Assembly (NCBI GenBank): GCA_903911355.1
Contig: CAIWDD010000111.1
Span: forward strand, 1 to 64,000
From: an uncultured Nodularia sp.
Lineage (GTDB): Bacteria > Cyanobacteriota > Cyanobacteriia > Cyanobacteriales > Nostocaceae
Reading direction: 5' to 3'
Length of the DNA stretch: 64,000 nucleotides
A program made the translations under genes and the position numbers. Below the pieces are notes generated by a model. That model worked only from the letters and a program-made list of their open reading frames with translations. It made no database searches and was not told the origin of the DNA. Each line of letters begins with the position of its first letter. Position 1 is the first letter of the stretch. This document shows positions 10,613 through 20,626 of this stretch, in pieces.

Positions 10613-10906
10613 TTATGCTGATATTTCTTGTATTAGAACATAGGGCTGAATAATCAGAGTCTGAAATCTTTTAGTGCGATCGCTGTTCCAATTCCCCATT
10701 TGTGTATTGGAAGGTTTAGCTATTAATTCCCCATCAATCCAGGCTTGCACTGATGAAACCTGATCGCTAGCGATCGCCACTCCCACATCCAGCAAGTCTA
10801 AACCTTGTGTGACTAAAATCACTGCATCCCTTTGTACATGAGGAATTAGCCAATCCCACTCAGCCTCATCCAGATTGTCTGTTAATTGTGTTCTTAAATC
10901 GGACAT
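10613..10906 (-). CDS. DUF2288 family protein
   Basis: A 97-residue acidic, soluble protein with the DUF2288 pattern: an opening of the type LRxQLxxNLDEAEWDWLIPHVQRDAVILV and a tryptophan-containing AWIDGELIAKPS. The function is unknown. It is conserved in cyanobacteria and some proteobacteria. It is the downstream gene after plsC on the minus strand, separated by about 88 bases. Confidence 0.75.
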   Translation of the reverse strand: MSDLRTQLTDNLDEAEWDWLIPHVQRDAVILVTQGLDLLDVGVAIASDQVSSVQAWIDGELIAKPSNTQMGNWNSDRTKRFQTLIIQPYVLIQEISA

Positions 10907-10993
10907 AATTCCCCGTTTAGATATTTTTCTGGCCGATTTTAGCCTAATTTTTGCCCTGAGATTTTCTTGTCTTGACTCCTTGAAGGATATTTC

Positions 10994-11629
10994 TCAGCGT
11001 CCTAAATCATGCAACTGATTAATTGCTGTAGCACACCTATCTGTCACAGCTTGTAATTCGTCTTTATTGGTAGAACTGGGTGCATCAATTAACTTGCCAA
11101 TCCGAATAGTTAAGGGAACTGGACGAGGTATGGAGCCTGTTTGTAATATCTTCTCAGAACCCCATAAACTCACCGGTAAAAATGGTGCTTTAGCCTTGGC
11201 CGCCAAGAGAGCCGCCCCTCGTTTAGGATCTGTGATCTTGCCATCGGGAGTGCGAGTACCTTGCAAAAAAACACCTACAGCCCAGCCATTATCAAGGTAC
11301 TCTAGGGCTGAACGAATAGAATTGCGGTCAGCGGTACCCCGACTCACCGGGTAAGCACCATACAATTTAATTGCTTGTGCTAAAACAGGGACTTGAAACA
11401 ACTCTTCCTTAGCCATGTAAGCCACTGGACGACGTACACAATTAGAGACAATGGGGGGATCAAAGTAACTAGCATGATTACTGACTACCACCAGTGGCCC
11501 TGACTTAGGGACATTTTCCACCCCATAAATTCTCCCACGAAAGTAAGCATGAAGCATAGGGCTGACAATAGACCACTTAAAAGCGTGGTAAAGTGCCAAA
11601 CTAATCAAAGGTTCGCGGGTTCGAGACAT
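10994..11629 (-). CDS. plsC: 1-acyl-sn-glycerol-3-phosphate acyltransferase
   Basis: PlsC acylates lysophosphatidic acid to phosphatidic acid, the second acyl transfer of membrane lipid synthesis. The catalytic NHxxxxD motif is seen as VVSNHASYFDPP. The second motif, normally FPEGTR, reads FLQGTRTPDG, with Gln in place of Glu but the GTR core kept. PVSRG and the C-terminal PVSLWGSEKIL/IRIGKLI segments are typical. The longest frame begins at 11701, but those 24 codons read repeat-like intergenic sequence (GGGGAATGGGGA), so I choose the ATG at 11629 (MSRTREPL). It is the last gene of the plsX-fabH-fabD-plsC run. Confidence 0.9.
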   Translation of the reverse strand: MSRTREPLISLALYHAFKWSIVSPMLHAYFRGRIYGVENVPKSGPLVVVSNHASYFDPPIVSNCVRRPVAYMAKEELFQVPVLAQAIKLYGAYPVSRGTADRNSIRSALEYLDNGWAVGVFLQGTRTPDGKITDPKRGAALLAAKAKAPFLPVSLWGSEKILQTGSIPRPVPLTIRIGKLIDAPSSTNKDELQAVTDRCATAINQLHDLGR

Positions 11630-11740
11630 AGAGAAATGGGATATAGGGTATTGGGGAATGGGGAATGGGGATAGGGTATGGAAAATCTCAATTTTGCCCA
11701 CCAGCCTAGACTCTGCAATCTACGTGGGCTTTACTATCCC

Positions 11741-12622
11741 CTATTCTGGCAACTCTGCTGCATTACGGACATTTCTGAGGATTAAATCCGGTGTAGTGCG
11801 TTTAATCAAATTAGTTAGCACATTACCGGGGCCAATTTCCACCACTTCCTCAATACCCTGTATTGCTAATTCCAAAGAAATTTCTCGCCAGCGTACTGAA
11901 CCGGTCATTTGTTGGCTGAGGCGCTGCTTGATTATTTTCGCATCAGTGGATGGAACCGGATCTACATTAGACAGTATGGGTATAACAGCCGGCTGAAATT
12001 CTACTAATTGTAGAATATCTTGGAACTCGGCGGCCGCAGCAGCCATCAAGGGTGAGTGAAATGCTCCAGAGGTTTTTAAAGGTATAGCACGTTTGGCTTT
12101 AACTTGGGAAATTACTGTTTTGACAGCCTCTGGATTACCAGAGATTACTACCTGAGCCGGACTGTTATCATTAGCCAAAACTGCATCTGGTGTCTGAGCA
12201 AGAACTAATTCTAACTGTTCACGGTCGAAGTTCATCAGAGCAGCCATCATTCCACCAGCGGCACTATCCATGAGTTCAGCACGACGCTTGACCAGGTGTA
12301 AGCCAGCGGACCACTCAAACACACCGGCAATGTAAAGGGCGATATATTCGCCTAAACTGTGACCAGCAACTACATCTGGTTGATGTCCCCGTTCTCGAAG
12401 GATATCAGCCAGGATACTTTCTACTACATAAAGACTGGGTTGTGTGTAGAGAGTCCGTGATAACTTTTCTTCTTCGTTCTGACATAATTGTGTGAGAGAC
12501 CAGCCCAAAATTGCTTCGGCTTCGGCAAATTTATCTTTAGCGGTAGGTATATCTAATAAGTCCATTCCCATTCCCAGGGCTTGAGAACCTTGTCCGGGAA
12601 ACACCCATGCAGTTTTAGTCAT
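11741..12622 (-). CDS. fabD: Malonyl-CoA:ACP transacylase
   Basis: FabD moves malonyl from CoA to acyl carrier protein to feed fatty acid elongation. The 293-residue protein has the family opening (WVFPGQGSQALGMG), the nucleophile elbow GHSLGEY with Ser89, and the catalytic His in SGAFHSPLM. Length is standard. It lies between fabH and plsC on the same strand and is probably in the same transcription unit, although about 78 bases containing TTTTGAG repeats separate it from fabH. Confidence 0.96.
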   Translation of the reverse strand: MTKTAWVFPGQGSQALGMGMDLLDIPTAKDKFAEAEAILGWSLTQLCQNEEEKLSRTLYTQPSLYVVESILADILRERGHQPDVVAGHSLGEYIALYIAGVFEWSAGLHLVKRRAELMDSAAGGMMAALMNFDREQLELVLAQTPDAVLANDNSPAQVVISGNPEAVKTVISQVKAKRAIPLKTSGAFHSPLMAAAAAEFQDILQLVEFQPAVIPILSNVDPVPSTDAKIIKQRLSQQMTGSVRWREISLELAIQGIEEVVEIGPGNVLTNLIKRTTPDLILRNVRNAAELPE

Positions 12623-12673
12623 TAGTCCTTAGTCATTGCTCATTGGTGATTGGTGATGGGGGTGAGTCTAGTT

Positions 12674-12698
12674 TTTTGAGTTTTGAGTTTTGAGTTTT
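12674..12698. repeat. Heptanucleotide tandem repeat (TTTTGAG)
   Basis: Three perfect copies of TTTTGAG plus a trailing TTTT lie between fabH and fabD, next to an ATTGGTGATTGGTGATGG run at about 12641-12660. Heptameric short tandem repeats of this kind are typical of filamentous heterocystous cyanobacteria. Confidence 0.8.
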
Positions 12699-12700
12699 AA

Positions 12701-13693
12701 CTATCTTCCCCATTGAAAAATTGCTGCGCCCCAAGTGAGTCCGGCACCAAAGCCAGATGTCGCAATGATGTCGTGGGGTTTGATTTTGCCTTGGCGCACT
12801 GCTTCATCTAGGGCTAGGGGGATAGAGGCGGCGGAGGTATTGCCATAATTAGCCAGATTGCTAATTACCTTATTTTCTGGAATATTTAGGCGTTGGGCAA
12901 CGGCATTAAGAATGCGTTGATTGGCTTGATGCAAGATCAGCCAGTCTATTTGCTCAACAGTGAGATGAGCCTGAAATAAAGCTTTATCAATAATTTCAGG
13001 GACTTTTTGCACAGCAAAGCGGTATACTTCTTTGCCGTTCATGGTGATCGGCTGGTAAGTACCTTGAGTGATATTTACGTTGGGCAGGAGTTCTTGGGCG
13101 GAGGGGGTATAAGCAAGATTGAGGTAGCGGTTTTGGGTACCATCGCTTTTGAGGGAAAATCCTAATAGGCGATCGCTGTTATTGGCTTGCAGTACCACCG
13201 CTCCCGCACCATCACCGAACAGTACACAAGTCCTGCGGTCTTGCCAATCCACCCACCGAGAGAGGATATCAGCCCCAATTAGGAGTACGTTTTGATAAAC
13301 GCCTGTTCTGATATATTGGGCTGCTGTGACTAGCCCAAAGACAAAGCCAGAGCAAGCAGCCGTTAAGTCAAAGGCTACTGCTTTGGTTGCTCCTAATGCC
13401 GCCTGAATTTGACAAGCACTGCCAAATAAATCATCAGGGGTGGATGTGGCCAGCAGAATTAAATCTAGGTCTGTTGCCTTTATCCCTGCCGCTGCGATCG
13501 CTTGACTACCGGCATCAGCCGCGAGGGTGCTGACCGATTCAGATGGCAATGCTAAACACCGTTGACGAATTCCGGTTCTTGTGGTAATCCACTCGTCTGA
13601 AGTCTCCACCAGTTCAGTCAGATCCTGGTTACTGAGGTGATTTTTTGGTACTGCCGAGCCGCTACCTGTAATTGCTATGCCTAACTTTTCCAC
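12701..13693 (-). CDS. fabH: 3-oxoacyl-[ACP] synthase III
   Basis: FabH condenses acetyl-CoA with malonyl-ACP to start fatty acid synthesis. The 330-residue protein shows the Cys-His-Asn triad: Cys114 in TAACSGFVFG, His in ILHQANQRIL (near 255) and Asn in LANYGNTSAAS (near 285). The opening includes SDEWITTRTGIRQR, typical of KAS III. It sits directly downstream of plsX (86-base gap) and upstream of fabD, the classical lipid gene order. Confidence 0.96.
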   Translation of the reverse strand: MEKLGIAITGSGSAVPKNHLSNQDLTELVETSDEWITTRTGIRQRCLALPSESVSTLAADAGSQAIAAAGIKATDLDLILLATSTPDDLFGSACQIQAALGATKAVAFDLTAACSGFVFGLVTAAQYIRTGVYQNVLLIGADILSRWVDWQDRRTCVLFGDGAGAVVLQANNSDRLLGFSLKSDGTQNRYLNLAYTPSAQELLPNVNITQGTYQPITMNGKEVYRFAVQKVPEIIDKALFQAHLTVEQIDWLILHQANQRILNAVAQRLNIPENKVISNLANYGNTSAASIPLALDEAVRQGKIKPHDIIATSGFGAGLTWGAAIFQWGR

Positions 13694-13779
13694 TCCTAGT
13701 CTCCCAAGCTATAAGAATTTTAGTCATGAAAATTTGTATTTTTTTCCCAGCTATTGCTCGCTAGTTTTGTGACTAATTT

Positions 13780-14805
13780 CTAATTGGTTTCCTGCTGTAG
13801 GATTTCATATTGGGACTGAAGTCTTTGCAGCACCTGATTATCTACAGCTTCTTTTGCCATGCGAATGGCGTTAAAAATAGAAGGAGCTTGAGAGCTACCG
13901 TGGCCAATAAAACAGACTCCGGCTACGCCTAACAGCAAAGCACCGCCATGTTCTGCATGATCCATGCGCTGTTTAACTCGCTTCAGGTTAGGTTTTAAAA
14001 TTGCCGTACCAATTTGACCATGTAATCCTTGGGGTAATTCTTCCCGCAAGATTTGCAGAATCACTTCACCCACGGCTTCGGCAAATTTCAACAACACATT
14101 ACCCACAAAGCCATCGCAGACAATCACATCGAAGTTACCCGAAAGTACATCACGCCCTTCAGCATTACCAATAAAATTAATTTGGGAATTTTCCCGTAAT
14201 AATTCATGGGCGCGCAGGGCGACCTCATTACCCTTAGTGTCTTCTTCGCCGATATTCAACAAACCTACATGGGGATTGGTAATACCTAAGACATACTGAC
14301 TATAAGTTGACCCCATGACAGCAAACTGCTCTAAAAACTTAGGGCGGCAGTCTACATTGGCGCCAACATCAAGTATGAGTACTGGTTTACCGGCTTTGAT
14401 TGTGGGGAAAACCGTACCAATGGCTGGGCGGTCAATTCCTGGCAATCGTCCCAGGCGGAGCAAAGCTGCTGCCATAGCTGCCCCTGAGTGTCCCGCAGAA
14501 AACACGGCATCTGCCTGCTGCTGCTTGACTAAATCCATAGCCACATTAATAGAAGCTTTGCGTTTGCGTCTCACCGCATTCAAAGGCTCCTCATCCATTG
14601 CGATCGCTTCCTGTGCAGGAACGATCTCTACCCGATCCGAATTAGTGTTTGGGGGCAGGGCGGCTGCAATTAGTTGGGGATCCCCAACTAATAATACTTT
14701 TACACCCAATTCGTCACTTGCCCGCAGTGCGCCAGTGACGATTTCTCCGGGTGCATGATCCCCTCCCATTGCGTCAATTGCTATCCGTACGCCAGTCAAT
14801 CCCAT
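13780..14805 (-). CDS. plsX: Phosphate acyltransferase PlsX
   Basis: PlsX makes acyl-phosphate from acyl-ACP, the donor for the first glycerol-3-phosphate acylation by PlsY. The 341-residue protein has IAIDAMGGDHAPGEIV, the VFSAGHSGAAMAAALLRLGR and VLILDVGANVDCRP segments, and VCDGFVGNVLLKFAE. It is the first gene of the minus-strand lipid cluster, followed by fabH, fabD and plsC. Peripheral membrane enzyme, standard length. The ATG start is followed immediately by the conserved strand. Confidence 0.95.
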   Translation of the reverse strand: MGLTGVRIAIDAMGGDHAPGEIVTGALRASDELGVKVLLVGDPQLIAAALPPNTNSDRVEIVPAQEAIAMDEEPLNAVRRKRKASINVAMDLVKQQQADAVFSAGHSGAAMAAALLRLGRLPGIDRPAIGTVFPTIKAGKPVLILDVGANVDCRPKFLEQFAVMGSTYSQYVLGITNPHVGLLNIGEEDTKGNEVALRAHELLRENSQINFIGNAEGRDVLSGNFDVIVCDGFVGNVLLKFAEAVGEVILQILREELPQGLHGQIGTAILKPNLKRVKQRMDHAEHGGALLLGVAGVCFIGHGSSQAPSIFNAIRMAKEAVDNQVLQRLQSQYEILQQETN

Positions 14806-15002
14806 TGCTTAGAGCTACTAGAAACCTTACAAATTTTACCAGATGGCTTTGCTGAAAAACCGGGAGTTTCTCACTGCCATATTCTTCCTGTTAGTATTGC
14901 AACATATTTTAGTAGCTACGTGGCAAATTTTCAGGGATTGGGGCGCACTGATTAAGGAGTCAAAATACTTCCCCTGAAAGCTTCTACCCTGCTTGTGGCT
15001 AC

Positions 15003-16478
15003 CTACTCAGCTAATACCCAATTAACTAGGGTTCTTACACCATAGCCTGTAGCCCCTGAACTGTTGTAGCCGTTTTCCTTATCTGTCCACACTGGGCCAG
15101 CAATGTCTAAATGGGCCCAAGGGGTATCTTTAATGAACTGTTTGAGGAAAAGGGCCGCAGTAATGGAACCCCCAGGACGCGGTCCGGTATTTTTCATGTC
15201 CGCAATCCCGGATTTCAACCCTTCAAAATATTTTTCTTCCATTGGCATCCGCCAAACTTTTTCCCCTGCGGTTTCAGCAGCTTGTTGCAGTTGGGAAGCT
15301 ACAGCATCATCGTTCGTATATAAGCCGGCAATGTCATCACCCAAGGCAATCACACAAGCACCGGTGAGGGTGGCTAAATCAACCATGGCATCTACTCCCA
15401 ATTTATCTGCATACACCAAGGCATCGGCTAAGGTCAAACGCCCTTCAGCGTCGGTGTTATTCACTTCTATGGTTTTGCCGTTAGATGCTCTGAGGATGTC
15501 CCCTGGGTGCATGGCGTGACCGCTAATCATGTTTTCTGTGGCGGCTGAAATGAAGTGAACTTCTACATCTGGCTTGATTTGGGCGATCGCTTTGGCAGCA
15601 CCCAAGGTCGCACCAGCACCGCCCATATCAATTTTCATAGTTTCGATGCCGCTACCAGCACCTTTAATATTTAGTCCGCCGGAATCAAAGGTTAAACCTT
15701 TACCAATAATTGCTAGTTTCCGTTTCGGTGTGCCTTGGGGTTTGTAAGTGAGGTGAATGAATTTTGGTGGTAACTCTGAAGCTTGGGCAACTCCCAAAAA
15801 TGCACCCATGCCTAACTTTTGGCAGTCTTCTCGTTCCAGAATTGTTACCTCTATGCCGTGTTCAGTCGCGATCGCACGGGCTGTTTCTGCTAGGGTAATG
15901 GGTGTTACCTCATTGGCTGGTGCTGCCACCAATTGCCTAGCTAAGATTACCCCGGAGACGATATGATTGGCGAGGGTAATGGCTGCTTCTTGTCCACCCA
16001 GTCCCAGTAAATCTACTGTCTCAATTTTTGCTCCTTTATCTTCTGGCTCAGATTTAAAGCGAATGTCCTGGTAAAGGGCTAGTTGCGTACCTTCAGTTAT
16101 AGCTTGAGCAGTTGCTGCTGGCTGATTATTCCACAGCGGAAAACTCAAGGCGAGAGTTTTGCTTTTTTGCTTTTTTGCCACCCTGGCCACAGCAGCAGCC
16201 GCACGTCGCAGGGTTTCTAATTTCAGGGCTTCTGGTTTTCCCAAACCCACTAAAATTACTTTACGGATAGAGCCACCAGCACTAACACGGGTGAAAATGG
16301 TGCTGTAGGGTTTGGCGGTAAATTCTTGTTCGGCAATTAGTTCTTTTAACACCCCAGCAAACTGCTGATCTAATTTTGCCAGGTCACCAGTTAACTCAAC
16401 TGCATCTTCAAATAGTCCAATTGCCAAACTGTCGCCTGCCCAATCTAGCAAAGGCTTGTCACTAGGTTGAATTTTCAT
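15003..16478 (-). CDS. pepA: Leucyl aminopeptidase (M17)
   Basis: A 491-residue di-metal aminopeptidase of the M17 family that removes N-terminal residues from peptides in the cytosol. The catalytic C-terminal half carries [14 protein letters not shown], the metal motif [17 protein letters not shown], and [16 protein letters not shown]. The N-terminal half is the less conserved macro-like domain. Length is standard. The gene is monocistronic by spacing: about 200 bases to plsX downstream and about 290 to the hydrolase upstream. Confidence 0.95.
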   Translation of the reverse strand: MKIQPSDKPLLDWAGDSLAIGLFEDAVELTGDLAKLDQQFAGVLKELIAEQEFTAKPYSTIFTRVSAGGSIRKVILVGLGKPEALKLETLRRAAAAVARVAKKQKSKTLALSFPLWNNQPAATAQAITEGTQLALYQDIRFKSEPEDKGAKIETVDLLGLGGQEAAITLANHIVSGVILARQLVAAPANEVTPITLAETARAIATEHGIEVTILEREDCQKLGMGAFLGVAQASELPPKFIHLTYKPQGTPKRKLAIIGKGLTFDSGGLNIKGAGSGIETMKIDMGGAGATLGAAKAIAQIKPDVEVHFISAATENMISGHAMHPGDILRASNGKTIEVNNTDAEGRLTLADALVYADKLGVDAMVDLATLTGACVIALGDDIAGLYTNDDAVASQLQQAAETAGEKVWRMPMEEKYFEGLKSGIADMKNTGPRPGGSITAALFLKQFIKDTPWAHLDIAGPVWTDKENGYNSSGATGYGVRTLVNWVLAE

Positions 16479-16764
16479 TTTGTGATTTTATCTAGGTTTT
16501 CCTGCTTGTACCAGTATTACTTAAAATTATATTTTCGCTAACACTTCCTCGGCTAATGCCATTCTCAGGATCTGTATATGGAGGATGTAGCTATAACTAC
16601 GCTTAAAATTGAAAATTTTATCACACTCAACTAAGATTTAATACGCCAGTTAGGTTTCTAATTAACCAATTTTTGCTGATGTGACTAACTACATCACCAG
16701 TGGTTTGAGTGCCTTGTGCAATTAACTTATATGCTTCCTTCGCCAGGAAGCCAAGACTTTAGGT

Positions 16765-17616
16765 TCATGTGAGTGTGGGTAATTGACTTTGTATTTCCTG
16801 AGAGGCTTGAATGTGGTGTTCTACAAAATTCTGATCCAGCAAAATTTTATAGAGATTAATATTGTGTTCTAATAAACAGGCGTGTCCACTTTCAGGTAAC
16901 ACAGCTAACTGGGTGTTAGGTAAAATATTTACTAAGCGTTTGGCTTCCTGTACAGATGGCAAAAGGCGATCGCCAGCACCAGCAATCAGCAAAACTGCTG
17001 GAGTTAGTTGGCGTAACTCAGCTTCAGTGAGGTTAAATTCCTTGAGTAAAGACAATCGCCAAGTAACTGTGGCTGGGGGTACAGACCGCATGGTTTTGAG
17101 TAGTTCGTGGCGCAAATGGCGGGGAATGCGTGGTAAGGATGCTAAAAATGGCAATAACCCTAGTGTGCCAAGCTCATAAAAGGATTGTGGAACTAAGTAA
17201 GTTAGTTGGGATGTCCAAGTTAACCAAGGGCGCAGCTGAAAGGCTGATGCTGGGTTAATTAAGATAATCCGCTTAAATAATTGTGGTGCTTGGGTTGCTA
17301 CTTTCATGGCTAAACAACCGCCAAAGGACTCGCCACACAGGTAAACTGGTCTTCGTGAGTTTCTTTGTAATTCGCTATTAATTAAGTCCAAGACGTTGTT
17401 GCTTAACTTATCCCAGGTGGTGAGGTCTTGTCTGGGGATCGCTAAACAGCGGACATCAAAGCCAACTTCTAAGCCAGCTGTTTGCGATCGCAATAGTTCA
17501 CCAGTTCCATCCAGTCCTGGTAAATACACAAATAACGGATACTCTAGTTGGACTCGGTTAGGAGTGAGAAAACACGGCTTTAGCTCAACTTTTGGCATTG
17601 TAAAATTTAAATTCAA
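16765..17616 (-). CDS. Alpha/beta-fold hydrolase
   Basis: This 283-residue protein has an alpha/beta-hydrolase core: the oxyanion segment YLPGLDGTGEL (about 30-41), nucleophile CGESFGGC (about 93-100), an acid near AGAGDRLLPS and the catalytic His in SGHACLLEH. It resembles the hydrolase half of cyanobacterial and plastid phytyl-ester/diacylglycerol acyltransferases (Slr2103/PES type), which also have an acyltransferase half. Here a decayed acyltransferase reading frame lies upstream on the same strand (18030-18480), which fits an ancestral pair (inference). No signal peptide is seen. The substrate is unproven. Confidence 0.8.
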   Translation of the reverse strand: MNLNFTMPKVELKPCFLTPNRVQLEYPLFVYLPGLDGTGELLRSQTAGLEVGFDVRCLAIPRQDLTTWDKLSNNVLDLINSELQRNSRRPVYLCGESFGGCLAMKVATQAPQLFKRIILINPASAFQLRPWLTWTSQLTYLVPQSFYELGTLGLLPFLASLPRIPRHLRHELLKTMRSVPPATVTWRLSLLKEFNLTEAELRQLTPAVLLIAGAGDRLLPSVQEAKRLVNILPNTQLAVLPESGHACLLEHNINLYKILLDQNFVEHHIQASQEIQSQLPTLT

Positions 17617-18029
17617 CTTTTTGTTGTTATGGAATTACCCGGGTAAATATCCGATTTGTTCCAGATGTGATCACACTAAAAGTGTGAAGCACAATCATGC
17701 ACTTGAAATTATGATAAAATGATAGCGTGGATAGTAAGAACACATTGAATATAAATGACACAGTTAAGATCAAATCAATTTATCAAAAACTCTTGAATTG
17801 GTGGTTTATTTACAGATAGACAAGTTAAATTAACAGGAAAGAAAGAGTTTCACTACTTTGTATGTCAGCATATATTGTGTTTGAGAATAGAAATGGCCAT
17901 TGTAAACATTGTTAAGTTTTAACTTGTTAATTGTGCAGTGTGAATTGCTTAGGCCTAGTTTCCTGGCTTTGTCAAAAATACCCCCCTATCTAATCTTTAA
18001 TGAAAAGCTGAAACTAGTAAAATAGTAAT

Positions 18030-18480
18030 TTAATTGTGGCAATGCTTAGTTAGTTCATTCACAACATTTTTGGCTTGTTTGCCATGATATTTTCGTTGAT
18101 GTTGTGGTGTCACCGAATAAAATCGCCCAATCAACATAGCCACCCTATGATAGATAACCAAGGGATGTAAACCGGGTTGATTAATTCAATAAAAGTCCTG
18201 ACCGCTCAAAAAGACTTTGCAGTCCCAGAGGTAAACCATGAGTATTTACTTCTGTGAGGGAAGCGGACTGACAGGTGAGCGCTTGGGCGATCGCAATTGG
18301 TAAAATTCCCAAATAAAGTAGACCACAGTCCTAAATGAGCAAATCCTCTGTGAAATTCACCTACCTCGTTGATGGGGGTAATGTCACCATTGGCCGAGTT
18401 CCTTCAGGAAAAACACCCACCATCTGCTTTGACTGGATAGCGTCGATACCGCTAGGTAATAGCCAGAAACATCCAGGCGA
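18030..18480 (-). pseudogene. Decayed PlsC-like acyltransferase
   Basis: Read on the minus strand, this gap holds acyltransferase fragments in different frames but in the right order. First comes MVGVFPEGTRP (motif at 18394-18417), then DITPINEVGEFHRGFAHLGL (about 18330-18389), then LGILPIAIA through LQSLFERSGLLL (about 18186-18318), then GLHPLVIYHRVAM...VVNELTKHCHN with a stop at 18030. At least three frameshifts are needed. The N-terminal NHxxxxD half is missing. The fragments look like a cyanobacterial lysophospholipid acyltransferase distinct from the intact plsC at 10994. Upstream of it (18480-18874) I see no further coding remnant, only an AT-rich region leading to metG. Confidence 0.82.
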
Positions 18481-18874
18481 TTGCTGGGAATCATAAATAA
18501 TTAATATGATTTTTACCAAATATGACATACGAGCTTGAGTTAATCTTTACATTTCATTCTTGATTATGAAGGCAGTCTTCAGGTAGATAAATTTTATTTA
18601 TGCATCAAGGTAGTTAGGTTTTTGGAGTTTAGATTTATGTATTGACTGTGACAATCAATCTGATAGCAAAAGAGAGAGAATATTACTAGTAGCTAAATAA
18701 TATTTTAGGATTCAAGGTAATGGATTTATACACATTAATAAATAATTGTTACAATTGTGAATTCCCTAATAGTAATTTACCCTTTGTCAAACAAGTAGTA
18801 ATATTATAGGATTGCGGATATTGGTCAGTAAAAGTAAGATAGAAAAGGTTAATAATTGATTTTTTTTATTCTGT

Positions 18875-20476
18875 ATGAATTTAGTGGATAAAACAGAAAA
18901 AACATTTGCATTGACTACCCCACTATATTATGTGAATGATGTTCCTCACGTGGGAAGTGCCTATACAACAATAGCAGCGGACGCGGTAGCCCGATTTCAC
19001 CGGCTCCTGGGGGATAGGGTGCTGCTAATTACAGGTACAGATGAACACGGACAGAAAATTGAGCGTTCAGCAGAAAGTTTAGGAAAAGCCCCACAAGAAT
19101 TTTGCGATCAAATTGTGCCTAGCTTTATCAGCTTATGGCAGTTATTAGATATTCAATATGATCGCTTTAGTCGGACCACAGATTCTCGCCATGAAGCCAT
19201 AGTTAAAGAGTTTTTCCACCGAGTCTGGGAAAAAGGGGATATCTACCAAGGACAACAGAAAGGTTGGTACTGTGTATCTTGTGAAGAATTTAAGGAAGAA
19301 CGGGAACTATTAGAAGGACACCGCTGCCCTATTCATACTAACAAGGAAGTGGAGTGGCGGGACGAGCAAAATTACTTTTTCCGCCTATCTAAGTATCAAA
19401 CGCAACTAGAGGAATTTTACCAGTCTCGACCAGATTTTATTCAACCAGGAAGTCGTCGTAATGAAGTGTTGAGCTTTGTTAGCCAGGGTTTACAAGACTT
19501 TTCTATTTCACGGGTCAATCTGGAATGGGGTATTCCTGTACCAGTTGATCCCAAGCATACCCTTTATGTTTGGTTTGACGCTTTGCTAGCTTATGTTACC
19601 GCACTGCTAGAAGCAAATTCAGAACCAACTTTAGCTAATGCCTTAGAAACTTGGTGGCCAATCAATTTGCACTTAATTGGTAAAGATATCCTCCGATTTC
19701 ATGCAGTGTATTGGCCAGCTATGCTGATGTCAGCCGGTTTACCCTTACCCGATAAGGTGTTTGGGCATGGTTTTTTAACTAAAGATGGCCAAAAAATGGG
19801 TAAGTCTCAGGGTAATACCCTCGATCCTGTAAGGCTAGTGGAAAGCTATGGTAGTGATGCGGTTCGTTATTACTTCCTTAAGGAAATCGAATTTGGCAAA
19901 GATGGCGATTTTAATGAAGTTAGATTCATTAATGTTTTGAATGCAGATTTGGCTAATGACTTAGGTAATTTGCTGAATCGGACGTTAAACATGGTGAAGA
20001 AATACTGTACTGGCGATGGAGTGCCAATTGCAAATGAAGCCATTAATGACGAAAATCCTTTGAAAGCGATGGGTTTAAGTCTAGGAGAACAGGTAAAACA
20101 AGCCTATGAGGCCCTAGCTTTCAACCAAGCCTGTGAAGCTATCCTGATGCTGGTTCGTACCAGTAACAAGTTTATTGATGAACAAGCCCCTTGGTCACTA
20201 TATAAACTAGGAAAGCAGCAGGAAGTGGAAACGGTACTGTACGCAGTTCTAGAATCTGTTAGACTAGCAGCTTATCTCCTGTCCCCAATTATTCCGAATA
20301 TCAGTAGCGCCATTTATCAGCAGCTGGGCTTTGGAATTGACTTTAATGATCAAATAAAAACTTCAATGCTTGCCGGTTTTGCCACCCATGGAAAATGGGG
20401 TGTACTAACCAGTACACAATCCTTGGGTAAACCCCATCCCGTGTTCAAGCGCATAGAAACTTCAAAAAACCATTAG
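18875..20476 (+). CDS. metG: Methionyl-tRNA synthetase
   Basis: A class I aminoacyl-tRNA synthetase that charges tRNA-Met. The 533-residue protein has the HIGH-type motif as HVGSAY in TTPLYYVNDVPHVGSAY, a one-knuckle cysteine insert (CVSCEEFKEERELLEGHRC), TLYVWFDALLAYVTA, and the KMSKS-type loop KDGQKMGKSQGN. The C-terminal anticodon-binding helices are present. There is no appended tRNA-binding (EMAP-like) domain, as in many bacterial short forms. The first codons (MNLVDKTEKTFALTTPLYY) lead straight into the core, supporting the ATG at 18875. The gene appears monocistronic. Confidence 0.95.
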   Translation: MNLVDKTEKTFALTTPLYYVNDVPHVGSAYTTIAADAVARFHRLLGDRVLLITGTDEHGQKIERSAESLGKAPQEFCDQIVPSFISLWQLLDIQYDRFSRTTDSRHEAIVKEFFHRVWEKGDIYQGQQKGWYCVSCEEFKEERELLEGHRCPIHTNKEVEWRDEQNYFFRLSKYQTQLEEFYQSRPDFIQPGSRRNEVLSFVSQGLQDFSISRVNLEWGIPVPVDPKHTLYVWFDALLAYVTALLEANSEPTLANALETWWPINLHLIGKDILRFHAVYWPAMLMSAGLPLPDKVFGHGFLTKDGQKMGKSQGNTLDPVRLVESYGSDAVRYYFLKEIEFGKDGDFNEVRFINVLNADLANDLGNLLNRTLNMVKKYCTGDGVPIANEAINDENPLKAMGLSLGEQVKQAYEALAFNQACEAILMLVRTSNKFIDEQAPWSLYKLGKQQEVETVLYAVLESVRLAAYLLSPIIPNISSAIYQQLGFGIDFNDQIKTSMLAGFATHGKWGVLTSTQSLGKPHPVFKRIETSKNH

Positions 20477-20529
20477 TCCTGTTTATTTTTCGGTTTTGTT
20501 CAAGTTCTTAATTTTGTCAAAAAACTTAT

Positions 20530-20552
20530 CGGGGCTTAATTTATTAGCTCCG
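20530..20552. terminator. Hairpin downstream of metG
   Basis: CGGGGCT and AGCTCCG form a 7-bp stem (one G-T pair) with a 9-base AT loop, about 54 bases after the metG stop. No strong T-run follows, so it is only a candidate terminator. Confidence 0.35.
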
Positions 20553-20626
20553 AAACCTTATCATAAGCTGTTCTAGCATATCACGTTGCTAAAGCGTATC
20601 AAATATAACAAGAATAATAATGAGGT

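Noticed and set aside
11629-11701. Upstream extension of plsC
   Set aside because: The 24 codons come from GGGGAATGGGGA-type repeats and are not part of the acyltransferase domain.
18335-18496. Plus-strand frame of 53 codons (MSKSSVKFTYLVDGGNV...)
   Set aside because: It lies opposite the decayed acyltransferase; the minus-strand fragments match a known family, so this frame is a shadow.
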